Assembly: GCF_012912005.1 (NCBI RefSeq)
Contig: NZ_JABBEA010000006.1
Location: 243,662 to 307,661, forward strand
Direction: 5' to 3'
Length of the DNA: 64,000 bases
Source of the DNA: Paenibacillus sp. SZ31
Lineage (GTDB): Bacteria; Bacillota; Bacilli; Paenibacillales; Paenibacillaceae
Below the pieces are notes generated by a model. The model did no database searches and had not been told where the DNA came from. It worked only from the letters and a program-made list of their open reading frames with translations. The translations under genes were made by a program, and so were the position numbers. Below are positions 1 through 8,302 of the stretch, one piece after another (position 1 is the first letter of the stretch; every line of letters starts with the position of its first letter).

Positions 1-1
1 T

Positions 2-76
2 ACGGCTCATTTTAACAAAACATTCAAACAGGTCACCGGTACAACACCGCTGCGCTATCGCAAGGAACACCGGTAG
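2..76 (+). CDS. AraC-family regulator, C-terminal end only
   Basis: This is the last 24 codons of a gene that begins before the window. The frame is open from base 2 to a TAG at 74-76. The peptide has the usual end of the second helix-turn-helix of an AraC/XylS regulator: H-F-N-K-x-F-K, then G-x-T-P-x-x-Y-R. Nothing can be said about its ligand domain. It lies 151 bases from the convergent GH28 pectinase gene, and AraC regulators often control such glycosidase genes, but that link is only inference. Confidence 0.75.
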   Translation, partial: TAHFNKTFKQVTGTTPLRYRKEHR

Positions 77-84
77 ATCATTAG

Positions 85-210
85 ATATTATCATATAGAA
101 GCCGAGTGGGTAGCCTTGCTCCAGAGAATACGCCCCCTTATATCGAGAAGCACCATGATTACTGGATCGATGGCTACACCACTATGGCTGAATATGACCA
201 ACTTGTATAA
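85..210 (+). other. possible coding relic
   Basis: A short open frame without a start codon or ribosome binding site fills most of the gap between the AraC end and the GH28 gene. It ends at a TAA at 208-210. The last part of its translation (PPYIEKHHDYWIDGYTTMAE) has protein-like composition, rich in His, Tyr and Trp. It could be the 3' remnant of a deleted gene. I do not recognise a family, and chance is a real alternative. Confidence 0.2.
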
Positions 211-227
211 ACCTTATTACATAACGT

Positions 228-1841
228 TTACCTGCGAATGATCACACCATTTCGTACCTCAGGACCAACAGAGATCTGGCGGCCGTCTGTGTCGGCATCA
301 CATTCACGACATATAATGCCTGCAGATTCGTGTCCGGTCACCATCAGAAGGCGACCATCTGCACCCTTGCCTTTAATATCTTCCAGTTCTGCCCCTTTGC
401 ACTGATGCAAATGAATCAGCGGACCTTCTATGATCTGAGCATGTAATTCAGCGATATGCAGATGTTTTGCATGAGCACATTGGATACCACTGCGGGCTTG
501 CACGTTGTAGCGTTCGATTCTAACGCCATCCAAAGGCAGCTCCGGCAACCCACTTACGAGCAACGCAGTGTCAGCACCGGCACAGACCACATCCGATATT
601 CGAATATCCCGGAACACTGGCGTCTCTTCGCTAATTTCCTGAGACAGATCACTGCCCCGAGCAGACCCTTCCTGATTCGCATAGAAAAAGGAAAATGAAA
701 TAGCTTCCATAATGATATCTTTCATATAGATGCGCTCAATCTGAATATCCTCAACCACCCCGCCGCGTCCACGTGCGCTTTTGAAGCGAAGTCCAATGTC
801 GGTTCCGATAAACGTACAATCAGACACACGCACATGCCGCACGCCGCCGGACATTTCACTGCCAATCACGAAACCGCCATGCCCATGATACACCGTGCAA
901 TTCCGAATGGTAATGTACTCCGATGGAAGACCCAACTCACGACCTTCGGCATCCTTGCCTGATTTCAGACAGATCGCATCATCGCCAACATCGAATACAC
1001 TCTGCTCCACCACCACATGACGGCAGGATTCAATGTCCAGCCCATCTCCATTCTGTGAGAACCACGGATTCCGTACACTCACGTTACGAATAGTTACATG
1101 CTCAGATGCCCATGGGTGCAGATTCCATGCAGGCGAGTTCTGGAACGTTGGACCGTCCAGCAGTACCCGTTTGCATCTGCGCAAGCTGACCATGTTAGGG
1201 CGCAGAAAGTCTCTGACTTCTTCATAAGATGCCACATCACGTACCTGCTCCTGATGCAAACGATTCGCAATGGTACCGCCTTCACGTGCAGATGCGGACG
1301 GCCACCAGATCTCTTCAACTCCATCGGATTGCTCAACAACGCCACCCGAAGCAACCAATCGGTTCCACTGTGAAGTCGTCATTTTGGAGCGTTTCACCGG
1401 ACGCCAGGCTTCACCGCCTCCATCCCATATCCCCTCGCCTGTAATCGCAATATCCTCCAGTTGATCACCATCAATCGGAGATTGGCAACGAACGACCTGC
1501 CAGCCTTCGAAGCTTGATGCAATTAATGGGTATTGATCAAAATCACGGCTAAATGTAACCAGTGCCCCTGCTTCCACATGCAGTTCGATACGGCTGCGCA
1601 TTACAATCGGGCCTGTAAGCCATACCCCGGCAGGAATAACGATTCTGCCACCTCCTGCTTCGGCACATGACGCAATAGCGAGTCGGAACATCTCCGTATT
1701 ATCCGTTACACCATCTCCAATAGCACCATAGTCTGTAAGCTGAAAATCCTGAGCAGGAATGACAGGCAAATTAACTTCATAAGCTCGAACATCGGACTGA
1801 GCACTTGCTCCTGTCGACATTGGGGAGTGATATGTATTCAT
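228..1841 (-). CDS. glycoside hydrolase family 28 (polygalacturonase-type)
   Basis: Predicted to hydrolyse alpha-1,4-galacturonosyl bonds of pectin or related uronate polymers. The 537-residue chain has the parallel beta-helix signatures of GH28: N-G-D-G-L-D near residue 264, the paired acids in G-D-D-A-I-C-L-K-S-G near 287, G-H-G-G-F-V-I-G-S near 320 and the R-F-K substrate motif near 352. The early sequence F-x-L-T-D-Y-G-A-I-G-D-G-V-T-D-N-T is the usual N-terminal pectate-lyase-like repeat. No signal peptide is visible, so it probably acts inside the cell on imported oligomers, as many bacterial exo-acting GH28 enzymes do. The ATG at 1839-1841 follows AGAGAGGATG. It stands alone, about 33 kb from the other uronate genes of the window. 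The exact substrate cannot be told. Confidence 0.88.
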   Translation of the reverse strand: MNTYHSPMSTGASAQSDVRAYEVNLPVIPAQDFQLTDYGAIGDGVTDNTEMFRLAIASCAEAGGGRIVIPAGVWLTGPIVMRSRIELHVEAGALVTFSRDFDQYPLIASSFEGWQVVRCQSPIDGDQLEDIAITGEGIWDGGGEAWRPVKRSKMTTSQWNRLVASGGVVEQSDGVEEIWWPSASAREGGTIANRLHQEQVRDVASYEEVRDFLRPNMVSLRRCKRVLLDGPTFQNSPAWNLHPWASEHVTIRNVSVRNPWFSQNGDGLDIESCRHVVVEQSVFDVGDDAICLKSGKDAEGRELGLPSEYITIRNCTVYHGHGGFVIGSEMSGGVRHVRVSDCTFIGTDIGLRFKSARGRGGVVEDIQIERIYMKDIIMEAISFSFFYANQEGSARGSDLSQEISEETPVFRDIRISDVVCAGADTALLVSGLPELPLDGVRIERYNVQARSGIQCAHAKHLHIAELHAQIIEGPLIHLHQCKGAELEDIKGKGADGRLLMVTGHESAGIICRECDADTDGRQISVGPEVRNGVIIRR

Positions 1842-2320
1842 CGTGCAAAATCATCCTCTCTACCTGTAATGGAATCGTTATGGGATCAATATTTCGCTAC
1901 GACCTTCTTTTTTTACGTTCAGACGGGTGCTCTCCGCTCCATCATATCAATGGCAGGATGCACAGGGTTGAGCTTTTTTGCCATGTACGGTTAGAACTTC
2001 ATGGTATTTGTTTTGTTGATCAGAGTCATAAATCAAACATCACTTTCAGTATACTCTATACACCTATTCCAAAGTTTGGTAAATAACTAGGAGATTAGAT
2101 TCATTTTTCTGTCAGGATTCGTCACAAGAGATTTAATAACATGACAGATATATAACACAATTACTGGCTATAGCCCTAGAAAGACCATTACTTATGTCAT
2201 GTTTTATCACAAACCAATTGCCAGAAGCAGGATGACTATGTATGATTAAATAACTAGTTTCAATTAATTCCTTATTATTCCTTTTCCACACAAACGTTGC
2301 AGAAAGGATGGGGTGTACTC
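1842..2320. other. intergenic region between GH28 and the gln operon
   Basis: About 480 bases without a convincing gene. It must hold the divergent promoters of the pectinase gene and the ABC operon. I see no cre site, T-box or other recognised element. The only structures noted are the inverted repeat at 2138-2203 and a small GGCTATAGCC palindrome inside it. Confidence 0.5.
2138..2203. repeat. inverted repeat upstream of glnQ
   Basis: AACATGACA at 2138-2146 is repeated inverted as TGTCATGTT at 2195-2203, with the palindrome GGCTATAGCC at 2166-2175 between the arms. It lies about 120 bases before glnQ and could be a regulator site or a leader structure. No known binding motif is recognised. 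Confidence 0.3.
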
Positions 2321-3049
2321 TTGATTGAATTTAGGGGTGTCCAAAAGCATTTCGGTCATTTTCATGTCCTCAAGGATATCCATCTTCACATTGAAGAAGG
2401 AGAAGTCGTCGTCATTATCGGACCTTCCGGCTCCGGCAAAAGCACATTACTCCGCTGTATTAATCGCCTGGAGACCATTACCGAAGGTGAACTTGTCGTC
2501 AGTGGGATCCCTCTACATCAGAAAAAGGTGGACATTAACCTCTTCCGCCGTGACATCGGCATGGTATTTCAACACTTCAATCTCTATCCTCACAAAAAAG
2601 TCATCGATAACATTACCCTTGCACCCATGAAGGTGCGCAAACAACCCAAAGAACAGGCAGCATCAACAGCAATGAAGTATCTGACCCGGGTGGGCATTGC
2701 TGACAAAGCAGACAGTTATCCCTCCCAGTTGTCCGGTGGACAGCAACAACGGGTAGCCATCGCCAGGGGACTCGCCATGGAGCCCAAAATCATGCTTTTT
2801 GACGAACCTACCTCTGCACTCGATCCCGAGATGATCGGGGAAGTCCTCGATGTTATGCGCTCCCTTGCCCATAATGGCATGACCATGGTCGTCGTTACCC
2901 ATGAGATGGGATTCGCCCGCGAAGTTGCGGACCGGGTCATCTTCATGGACGAAGGCCGAATTGTAGAAGAGGCCATCGCCGCTGAATTTTTTGACAACCC
3001 CAGAGAAGAACGGGCACAGCAATTCCTGAGCCGTCTGATTCATCATTGA
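2321..3049 (+). CDS. glnQ: amino-acid ABC transporter, ATP-binding protein
   Basis: Cytoplasmic ATPase of a polar-amino-acid importer, probably glutamine or glutamate. It has Walker A G-P-S-G-S-G-K-S at residues 34-41, the signature L-S-G-G-Q-Q-Q-R and Walker B I-M-L-F-D-E-P-T. The best start is the TTG at 2321, giving 242 residues that begin M-I-E-F-R-G-V as usual for GlnQ. GGATGGGG lies 7 bases before it. A TTG at 2297 is in frame but has no ribosome binding site. The order ATPase, binding protein, permease, permease in one direction equals glnQHMP of Bacillus subtilis, which is the basis for the symbols. The substrate is inferred from family and order only. Confidence 0.9.
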   Translation: MIEFRGVQKHFGHFHVLKDIHLHIEEGEVVVIIGPSGSGKSTLLRCINRLETITEGELVVSGIPLHQKKVDINLFRRDIGMVFQHFNLYPHKKVIDNITLAPMKVRKQPKEQAASTAMKYLTRVGIADKADSYPSQLSGGQQQRVAIARGLAMEPKIMLFDEPTSALDPEMIGEVLDVMRSLAHNGMTMVVVTHEMGFAREVADRVIFMDEGRIVEEAIAAEFFDNPREERAQQFLSRLIHH

Positions 3050-3088
3050 GAATAATCCACTATTCCATTTTGAAAGGGGTCTTTATTC

Positions 3089-3919
3089 ATGAAGAAATTA
3101 TTGAAATGGCCATCATTTATGCTTGTCCTCATTCTCTCGCTTGTATTGTCTGGTTGTAGCACAGGTACAGATACACCTTCGGCGAGCGGTGGTGGTGACG
3201 CCGTGGCGAAAGGCACGATTGAGCAGATTAAAGAGCGCGGCAAACTCATTGCCGGTGTGAAATATGATACGAAGCTATTCGGATTGAAAGATCCCGCAAG
3301 TGGCAACGTTGAGGGGTTCGATATTGATATCGCCAAGGCACTTGCCAAGCAGATCCTCGGAGATGAAACGAAGGTCGAGCTGAAAGAGGTCACTTCCAAG
3401 ACGCGTATTCCCATGCTGCAAAACGGAGACATCGACATCATAATCGCCACGATGACGATTACAGATGAGCGTAAGGAACAGGTGGATTTCAGTGACGTTT
3501 ACTTTGAAGCAGGCCAATCCCTGCTCGTGAAAAATGATAGTGCGATTACTGGCCTGGAAAGTCTCAGCGGTGTGAAAGTGCTCGCGGTGAAAGGCTCCAC
3601 ATCCGCTCAGAACATTCGCGAGAAAGCTCCCGATGCTGAGGTGCTTGAATTCGATAATTATCAGGACGCGTTCACCGCTCTCAAAGCCGGTAAAGGCGAA
3701 GCGCTGACCACAGATAACATCATCCTCATCGGCATGCAACAGACAGATAACAGCTTCCAATTGGTTGGTGGTAATTTCACAAGTGAACCTTATGGTATGG
3801 CCATTCGCAAAGGCGACACTGCCTTCGTTGAAGAGGTCAACACACTGCTCAAAAGCTTGCAAGACAGCGGGGAATACGACACATTACATGAGAAATGGCT
3901 GGGCGCGAAGCCCGAGTAA
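3089..3919 (+). CDS. glnH: amino-acid ABC transporter, substrate-binding lipoprotein
   Basis: Extracellular binding protein tethered to the membrane. The signal peptide ends in the lipobox L-S-G-C with Cys23 as the lipidated residue, followed by a Ser/Gly/Ala-rich linker. The mature part is a family 3 solute-binding domain (276 residues in all). It carries the early motif I-x-E-R-G-K-L-I-A-G-V-K-Y-D and the stretch around D-I-I-I-A-T-M-T-I-T-D-E-R-K, where the ligand-binding Thr and Arg residues of the glutamine/glutamate group usually sit. It lies 39 bases after glnQ with AAAGGGG before the ATG. A long hairpin follows its stop, which may give this gene more transcript than the permeases. Confidence 0.9.
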   Translation: MKKLLKWPSFMLVLILSLVLSGCSTGTDTPSASGGGDAVAKGTIEQIKERGKLIAGVKYDTKLFGLKDPASGNVEGFDIDIAKALAKQILGDETKVELKEVTSKTRIPMLQNGDIDIIIATMTITDERKEQVDFSDVYFEAGQSLLVKNDSAITGLESLSGVKVLAVKGSTSAQNIREKAPDAEVLEFDNYQDAFTALKAGKGEALTTDNIILIGMQQTDNSFQLVGGNFTSEPYGMAIRKGDTAFVEEVNTLLKSLQDSGEYDTLHEKWLGAKPE

Positions 3920-3938
3920 CCCCGATTAATGATGAGTA

Positions 3939-3990
3939 AGCGGCGAATTCGTCTGCTGGATGCGATGCATGAGCAGGCGTAATCGCCGTT
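3939..3990 (+). promoter_or_regulatory. intercistronic hairpin after glnH
   Basis: Arms AGCGGCGA and TCGCCGTTT, with CTGCT and AGCAG closer to the loop, form a long imperfect stem between glnH and glnM. No long T-run follows at once, so it looks more like an RNA-stabilising or partially terminating structure than a full terminator. In binding-protein operons such hairpins commonly set the excess of binding protein over permease. Confidence 0.55.
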
Positions 3991-4021
3991 TCTACATCTC
4001 GAGAACGGAGGGTTCGCCTAT

Positions 4022-4744
4022 ATGGGCACATTGGATTTCAACGTACTGATGCGACACTCGGATCGTTTCCTGGAAGGTTTCCTGAACACCATTCAAGTGA
4101 GCATTATGGCTCTGATCGGTAGTTTTATCCTTGGCGCAATCCTGGCCATCTTTCGGATATCCCCTGTGAAACCACTGAACTGGATCGGTACGGCTTTTGT
4201 GGAATTTATCCGGAACATCCCGCTGCTGTTGGTTGTATTTTTCTTCTATCTCGGACTGCCTGCACTTGGCATTTCGCTGGATGGATTTGTCTCCGGTACT
4301 TTGGGTCTGACCATCTATACCGCCGCTTTCATTGCCGAAGCGATCCGAGCGGGCATTCAGACTGTACCGCGTGGACAGCTGGAAGCAGCAAGATCCTCAG
4401 GCTTGTCCTATGTACAGGCCATGAACCTGATCATTCTGCCCCAGGCCATCAAGATTGTCTTGCCGTCCATTGGTAACCAATTCATCAACCTGGTCAAAAA
4501 CTCATCTATTCTTGCCGTCGTCGCTGGCATGGATCTCATGTATTTTGCCGACCTCGTTAACTCGGATACGTTCCAGCCGCTAAGTGTGTACACCATTGTT
4601 GCCCTGTTCTATCTGGTCCTGACACTACCACTCAGCTTCCTGGTGCATTATATGGAGCGCAGGTTCGGTCAGAGCGATGCAGAGGCGCGTAGCACCAAGG
4701 GCAAACCAAAGAAAAACAAACCGGCAGGTCAGGTCACCATGTAA
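4022..4744 (+). CDS. glnM: amino-acid ABC transporter, permease 1
   Basis: Integral membrane subunit of the HisM/GlnP type, 240 residues. About five hydrophobic segments are visible, and the cytoplasmic EAA loop reads G-Q-L-E-A-A-R-S-S-G-L-S-Y followed by the helix ending L-P-Q-A, the contact site for the GlnQ ATPase. The C-terminus is a basic tail rich in Lys. CGGAGGG precedes the ATG at 4022. It belongs to the gln operon and pairs with the second permease just downstream; a heterodimeric channel is expected for this arrangement. Confidence 0.88.
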   Translation: MGTLDFNVLMRHSDRFLEGFLNTIQVSIMALIGSFILGAILAIFRISPVKPLNWIGTAFVEFIRNIPLLLVVFFFYLGLPALGISLDGFVSGTLGLTIYTAAFIAEAIRAGIQTVPRGQLEAARSSGLSYVQAMNLIILPQAIKIVLPSIGNQFINLVKNSSILAVVAGMDLMYFADLVNSDTFQPLSVYTIVALFYLVLTLPLSFLVHYMERRFGQSDAEARSTKGKPKKNKPAGQVTM

Positions 4745-4828
4745 CAGATTGACCCTTTTCTCGGCACAGATTTTTTGGGAGATATATCTGATATTTCATT
4801 CCTGCACAGAGAAGGAGGCTGATGAAAT

Positions 4829-5479
4829 ATGGACTTTAGCGGGGCCTATGCCTGGCCCAACCTTCGTTTCCTGCTTCAAGGATTCCTGATTACCCTGCAG
4901 GTAGCAGGGCTATCTATTGTATTCAGCTTCGTGCTCGGCACCGTGCTAGGAACGGTGCGGTTTACCCGTATCCCTATTCTATCTCAGATCGTGGCGGTGA
5001 TCGTGGATACGATCCGGAATCTGCCGCTGCTGCTCATCATTTTCTTCATCCACATCGTACTTCCACAACTCGGGATCAAAATGTCCGTCTTCTGGTCCAC
5101 GGTCGTTGGACTGAGTCTGTTCGAAGGCGCGATGATCGCCGAGATCGTCCGTAGCGGTCTGAAGTCCGTTGAGCGTGGCCAGGTGGAAGCTGCCCGCTCC
5201 TCGGGCCTGAGCTACATGCAGACTCTCGGTGGTATTATCATGCCACAGGCGCTACGCCGCATGTCCCCACCGATGGTCAGCCAGTTCATCTCACTCCTGA
5301 AGGATACATCACTGGCGATCATCATCTCCCTGCCGGAGCTGATGCACAACGTGCAGATCCTTGGCGGTCAAAGTTTCGATTACATCATCCCGGCCTTGCT
5401 GCTTGCAGCCGTATTGTATTTTGTCATCAACTACGCGCTGTCCATTGTCGCAAGACGACTTGAGGCACGAATGAATTGA
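4829..5479 (+). CDS. glnP: amino-acid ABC transporter, permease 2
   Basis: Second membrane subunit, 216 residues, closely similar in layout to the preceding permease. The EAA loop is G-Q-V-E-A-A-R-S-S-G-L-S-Y, followed by I-M-P-Q-A. The start is supported by AAGGAGG ten bases upstream of the ATG at 4829. It is the last gene of the operon, and a strong intrinsic terminator follows within 10 bases. The substrate is not determined by the permease sequences. Confidence 0.88.
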   Translation: MDFSGAYAWPNLRFLLQGFLITLQVAGLSIVFSFVLGTVLGTVRFTRIPILSQIVAVIVDTIRNLPLLLIIFFIHIVLPQLGIKMSVFWSTVVGLSLFEGAMIAEIVRSGLKSVERGQVEAARSSGLSYMQTLGGIIMPQALRRMSPPMVSQFISLLKDTSLAIIISLPELMHNVQILGGQSFDYIIPALLLAAVLYFVINYALSIVARRLEARMN

Positions 5480-5488
5480 GACAGTCCA

Positions 5489-5534
5489 AAGACTCCAACC
5501 CCACTTCAACGTGGTTTTGGAGTCTTGTTTGTCT
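5489..5534 (+). terminator. terminator of the gln operon
   Basis: AAGACTCCAA (5489-5498) pairs perfectly with TTGGAGTCTT (5517-5526), with an inner CCAC/GTGG extension. The stem is followed by the T-rich stretch GTTTGTCTTT. Confidence 0.9.
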
Positions 5535-5602
5535 TTATTAGCTCTATTGGCTTTTAAGCTCAGAACCGAGCCTTTTTCCCATTTCAACTTTGCTCCGCAT
5601 AC

Positions 5603-5642
5603 TCTAAATAAAAACAACCGACTGCATCATGCAATCGGTTGT
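5603..5642 (-). terminator. terminator overlapping the end of the spo0E-like gene
   Basis: On the minus strand ACAACCGA pairs with TCGGTTGT, with a nested TGCA/TGCA stem, and TTTTTATTT follows. The stem includes the last codons and the stop codon of the spo0E-like gene, so coding sequence and terminator are merged. Confidence 0.8.
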
Positions 5643-5869
5643 CTATTCATAAATCGGCTCTTATATTTAAAACGATTATACTCATTAATCAGTTCATCCA
5701 ATAGCATGGATTGTTGAAGGACTTTGTTGTCTTGCATGCCATGATTCTCCGCCAAACGACTCAATTCATGCCTGTTCCGTTCGATTTTATCTGTGATCTG
5801 CACCGGTTCACCCACAGCATGCACCCCCTCTTTGTATAACATTTTAGGATACATTGCCAAAAAATTCAT
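5627..5869 (-). CDS. Spo0E-like aspartyl-phosphate phosphatase
   Basis: An 80-residue protein whose C-terminal half fits the Spo0E family: I-E-x-x-R-x-E-L, then L-L-D-E-L-I-N-E-Y at about residues 57-65, corresponding to the family signature SQELDxLIxxY. Members dephosphorylate Spo0A~P and delay sporulation. The S-Q-E-L-D box is changed to S-M-L-L-D here, but the later Asp is kept. The ATG at 5869 follows AAAGGAA; internal ATGs at codons 6 and 10 are alternatives that would give a more typical family length. It lies on the same strand as, and downstream of, the peptide-sensing regulator pair, which makes a link to developmental control plausible but unproven. Confidence 0.75.
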   Translation of the reverse strand: MNFLAMYPKMLYKEGVHAVGEPVQITDKIERNRHELSRLAENHGMQDNKVLQQSMLLDELINEYNRFKYKSRFMNRQPIA

Positions 5870-6124
5870 ATTTTATTCCTTTGCAGAATAAAATATTTAT
5901 TTACATAGAGATACTTTCAACATCAAGCATTTTGCATAGAGACATGAAGTCTCCTCATCTATACAAGATGTGGGCAAAGAAATTTATAGCATGTCTACAT
6001 ATCGTATTCAAGAAAGCTATAATCAACTAACACCAAAGTGAACCATGGACATATTATCATTTTTGCCTCACGTATTTTGGTACCTTTCTCTCCAAAAAAG
6101 TTAATAACTTTATCAGAAAGTAAT

Positions 6125-6649
6125 CTATTCATATAGATAATTATCAGAACCGTTCTGGATACCAAAATAACGAAGATTGTAGCCCTCGCGATAACGAGAA
6201 CTTAACGGACCAATGAAGCGGTCATTCTCAAACTCAATATGACCTGTTAAATAGAGCAAAATCAGATATTCCTCAAAACGTTGATTACCCAGAATCACCT
6301 CGCTCTCTTCCACTCCATAAAATACGCTGATTTCAAGCATTAATAAATATGAAAACCCTTGTACAGTCGATCCGATTATCCATGCAAATTCTAGTGGCTC
6401 ATGGATATCTTCATCCTTGTTCAGGCTAATTAACTGCTTAGTTCCCCTCTCATCCTTAAATACATAAGCTGCAACCGCCTGATCAAATCCGGCATAAGGG
6501 TCGTTACGCAAGTCGGAAAACTCTTCTAAATCTACCTTCTCAGCGTAGTATTTCTCTGTCAGTCGTTCATGGATCTGCTCTAAAGTGAATGGATTAGGAA
6601 TGTTTAACGTTATATATTTGTCATAAAGCTTCTGTATATCAATCTGCAA
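6125..6649 (-). CDS. hypothetical protein
   Basis: A 174-residue acidic, probably cytoplasmic protein that I do not recognise. No signal peptide or clear membrane segment is present. The middle (about 88-135) is rich in hydrophobic and aromatic residues (F-A-W-I-I-G-S, L-L-M-L-E-I-S-V-F-Y-G-V) and looks like buried helices. The start is TTG at 6647-6649, seven bases after AGAGGA. The gene is AT-rich like the adjacent regulator gene. It begins 119 bases after the propeptide gene with no terminator seen between them, so it may be co-transcribed and could be an output of that system. Confidence 0.6.
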   Translation of the reverse strand: MQIDIQKLYDKYITLNIPNPFTLEQIHERLTEKYYAEKVDLEEFSDLRNDPYAGFDQAVAAYVFKDERGTKQLISLNKDEDIHEPLEFAWIIGSTVQGFSYLLMLEISVFYGVEESEVILGNQRFEEYLILLYLTGHIEFENDRFIGPLSSRYREGYNLRYFGIQNGSDNYLYE

Positions 6650-6768
6650 TGGAGAATCCTCTTTTCGTTAATGAAAGATCTAATGGACATTACAAATAAG
6701 CGCCCCATCTCCAGTTCCGGAAATAAGACGCATGTTAGTAAAAACTTTTAACTACTTATCAAAATCTA

Positions 6769-6900
6769 CTAATAGCCACCTGCACCATGATTGAAAACCA
6801 GATTTATAATATTGTTTATACCACCTGTAATACTAGAAAACATAATGAAAGAACTAAATAGCGTTAACGCTAACATTGCTTTTTTTCTCATATCGACCAT
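6769..6900 (-). CDS. secreted propeptide of the adjacent regulator (AloP/Phr-type signal)
   Basis: A 43-codon gene, too short for routine ORF calling. ATG at 6898-6900 follows a consensus AAGGAGG and the stop is TAG at 6769-6771. The product starts M-V-D-M-R-K-K and continues with a hydrophobic secretion segment (about 8-25). It ends in N-H-G-A-G-G-Y, the type of short C-terminal segment from which RRNPP signal peptides are cut. The gene overlaps the last 47 bases of the regulator in another frame, and its ribosome binding site lies inside the regulator, so the two are translationally linked. The Met at codon 4 is an alternative start. The HGxGG ending resembles, from memory, AloP peptides of Paenibacillus. 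Function is inferred from position, size and layout. Confidence 0.82.
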   Translation of the reverse strand: MVDMRKKAMLALTLFSSFIMFSSITGGINNIINLVFNHGAGGY

Positions 6901-8248
6901 AAACCTCCTTGATAATACTTTTATATTCAGACTCTATTGAATCAGAAGCCTGTGTTCTAAATTCTTCAAATAAACTCACACAATAAATTATAGTTGAGTC
7001 ATCCTTGATCTTGTGCGCACTACTCAAACAAGTAAGCAGATTCCTGAATCCTTCATGATACCTTGCTTTCGATAACTGGTAGAATGCTAATTCTGCCCAA
7101 AATTTAGTGTATCGATCATCTTTTATCTGAGTAATATAACTACTCTCATAGTTACGATCATCAAATAACATATGAATAAACAAATCAAACCTTTTGAGAA
7201 CGTGGTCAACATTCAGTTGATACAAATTAGCTGCTTCCATAACTTTGACAAGTCCAAGAAGAGTTTCATTGTCATTCGCTTCTATAAAGTCGAGATAGGA
7301 GTTAAGTGAATCATAGTCCCCTGTCATCAATTTATACAAATAGGTATTAACTTCAGCCCAATCTGTAAACCGCTTTATAAAGAGTTGATCCTCTGAAGTT
7401 GGGTCTTCAATAACAATATTTGAATAAAACGAAGTATACTCTAATGCTTTTTCATACTCTTTACGTTCTCCCCATACTGTTGCCATTAATAAGTAGGCAT
7501 AAAATTTATAAGTAAATAACGGGTGTTTGGAGATTCGAATAAACTCCAATCCCTTTTTTTTGTTTTTGTATTGTTCCAAAAATTTGACCCGTTGCAACAG
7601 TTCATCAGCTAACTGGAATACTTTGTCCCAATGACATAACCCATTGTATGTATTAGCTAACTCCCTTATCGCATCCAGTTGCCGTTCCTCATCCAGCCGA
7701 TTAATATACGGTTCAAAATGCACGGCCGCACGAAGATTCTCATGCTGGTCCTGACCGAGAGATAGCGTGAAAATGCGATATTGGCATAGAGCGAGACGCT
7801 CCGAGTGTTGATACTTCTCACATTCCGCCACACATTCGTACAACATCCGTGCAGCCTTCGTCTGTCCACGTTCAAGCATGCCTTCCGCCATCTCGAACAA
7901 CTCCGAGATATACGAGCGATCATCCGTCACTTGCTGGATAACCTTCTGAATACATTCCAACTTGTCCAATTCAGCACAACGCTGCAGGAACGGCTCCAGT
8001 CTTCTCCAATGGGGTGCCGATTCCACGAAACATTCAGCCCCATAAACCTCGTAGAAATACCCCTCTTCCAGCTTCATGCCTTGGGTAATCAGATCCAGTT
8101 GAGCCATAGCGATGGGCCGAGTCCCCTTAATAATTGCACTAAGCGTTCCAGCGTTAACCCCCGATATATCGGCAAAATACTGCAGGGTATATCCCTGTTT
8201 CCTGATGTAGTCCTCAATATATGAGCGTATCGTAGTTGTAGGTTCCAT
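6854..8248 (-). CDS. RRNPP-type peptide-sensing transcriptional regulator (AloR/NprR-like)
   Basis: A cytoplasmic regulator of 464 residues predicted to bind an imported oligopeptide. The N-terminal 60 residues form an XRE-type helix-turn-helix (Y-T-L-Q-Y-F-A-D-I-S-G-V-N-A-G-T-L-S-A-I-I-K-G). The rest is a helical array with repeating aromatic/Leu and Tyr-Ala patterns, as in the TPR domains of PlcR, NprR, AimR and AloR. ATG at 8246-8248 is chosen because GGAGGTGGGAT stands just before it; an upstream GTG at 8263 lies within that site. A good sigma-A promoter lies 55-83 bases upstream, and the propeptide gene overlaps the 3' end. No phage genes surround it, which argues for a cellular AloR-type role and not a prophage arbitrium. 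Target genes are unknown; the downstream unknown and spo0E-like genes are candidates. Confidence 0.85.
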   Translation of the reverse strand: MEPTTTIRSYIEDYIRKQGYTLQYFADISGVNAGTLSAIIKGTRPIAMAQLDLITQGMKLEEGYFYEVYGAECFVESAPHWRRLEPFLQRCAELDKLECIQKVIQQVTDDRSYISELFEMAEGMLERGQTKAARMLYECVAECEKYQHSERLALCQYRIFTLSLGQDQHENLRAAVHFEPYINRLDEERQLDAIRELANTYNGLCHWDKVFQLADELLQRVKFLEQYKNKKKGLEFIRISKHPLFTYKFYAYLLMATVWGERKEYEKALEYTSFYSNIVIEDPTSEDQLFIKRFTDWAEVNTYLYKLMTGDYDSLNSYLDFIEANDNETLLGLVKVMEAANLYQLNVDHVLKRFDLFIHMLFDDRNYESSYITQIKDDRYTKFWAELAFYQLSKARYHEGFRNLLTCLSSAHKIKDDSTIIYCVSLFEEFRTQASDSIESEYKSIIKEVYGRYEKKSNVSVNAI

Positions 8249-8302
8249 GTATCCCACCTCCACAATGAAAATCCATAATTTTGAATTTATATGATATGTA
8301 CA

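Noticed and set aside
456..1464. Several plus-strand open frames across the GH28 gene
   Set aside because: They are antisense shadows of a gene with clear family motifs, lack ribosome binding sites and have no protein-like features.
6769..8248. Prophage arbitrium (AimR/AimP) system
   Set aside because: The regulator and peptide have that layout, but no phage integrase, repressor or structural genes are present in the surrounding sequence.
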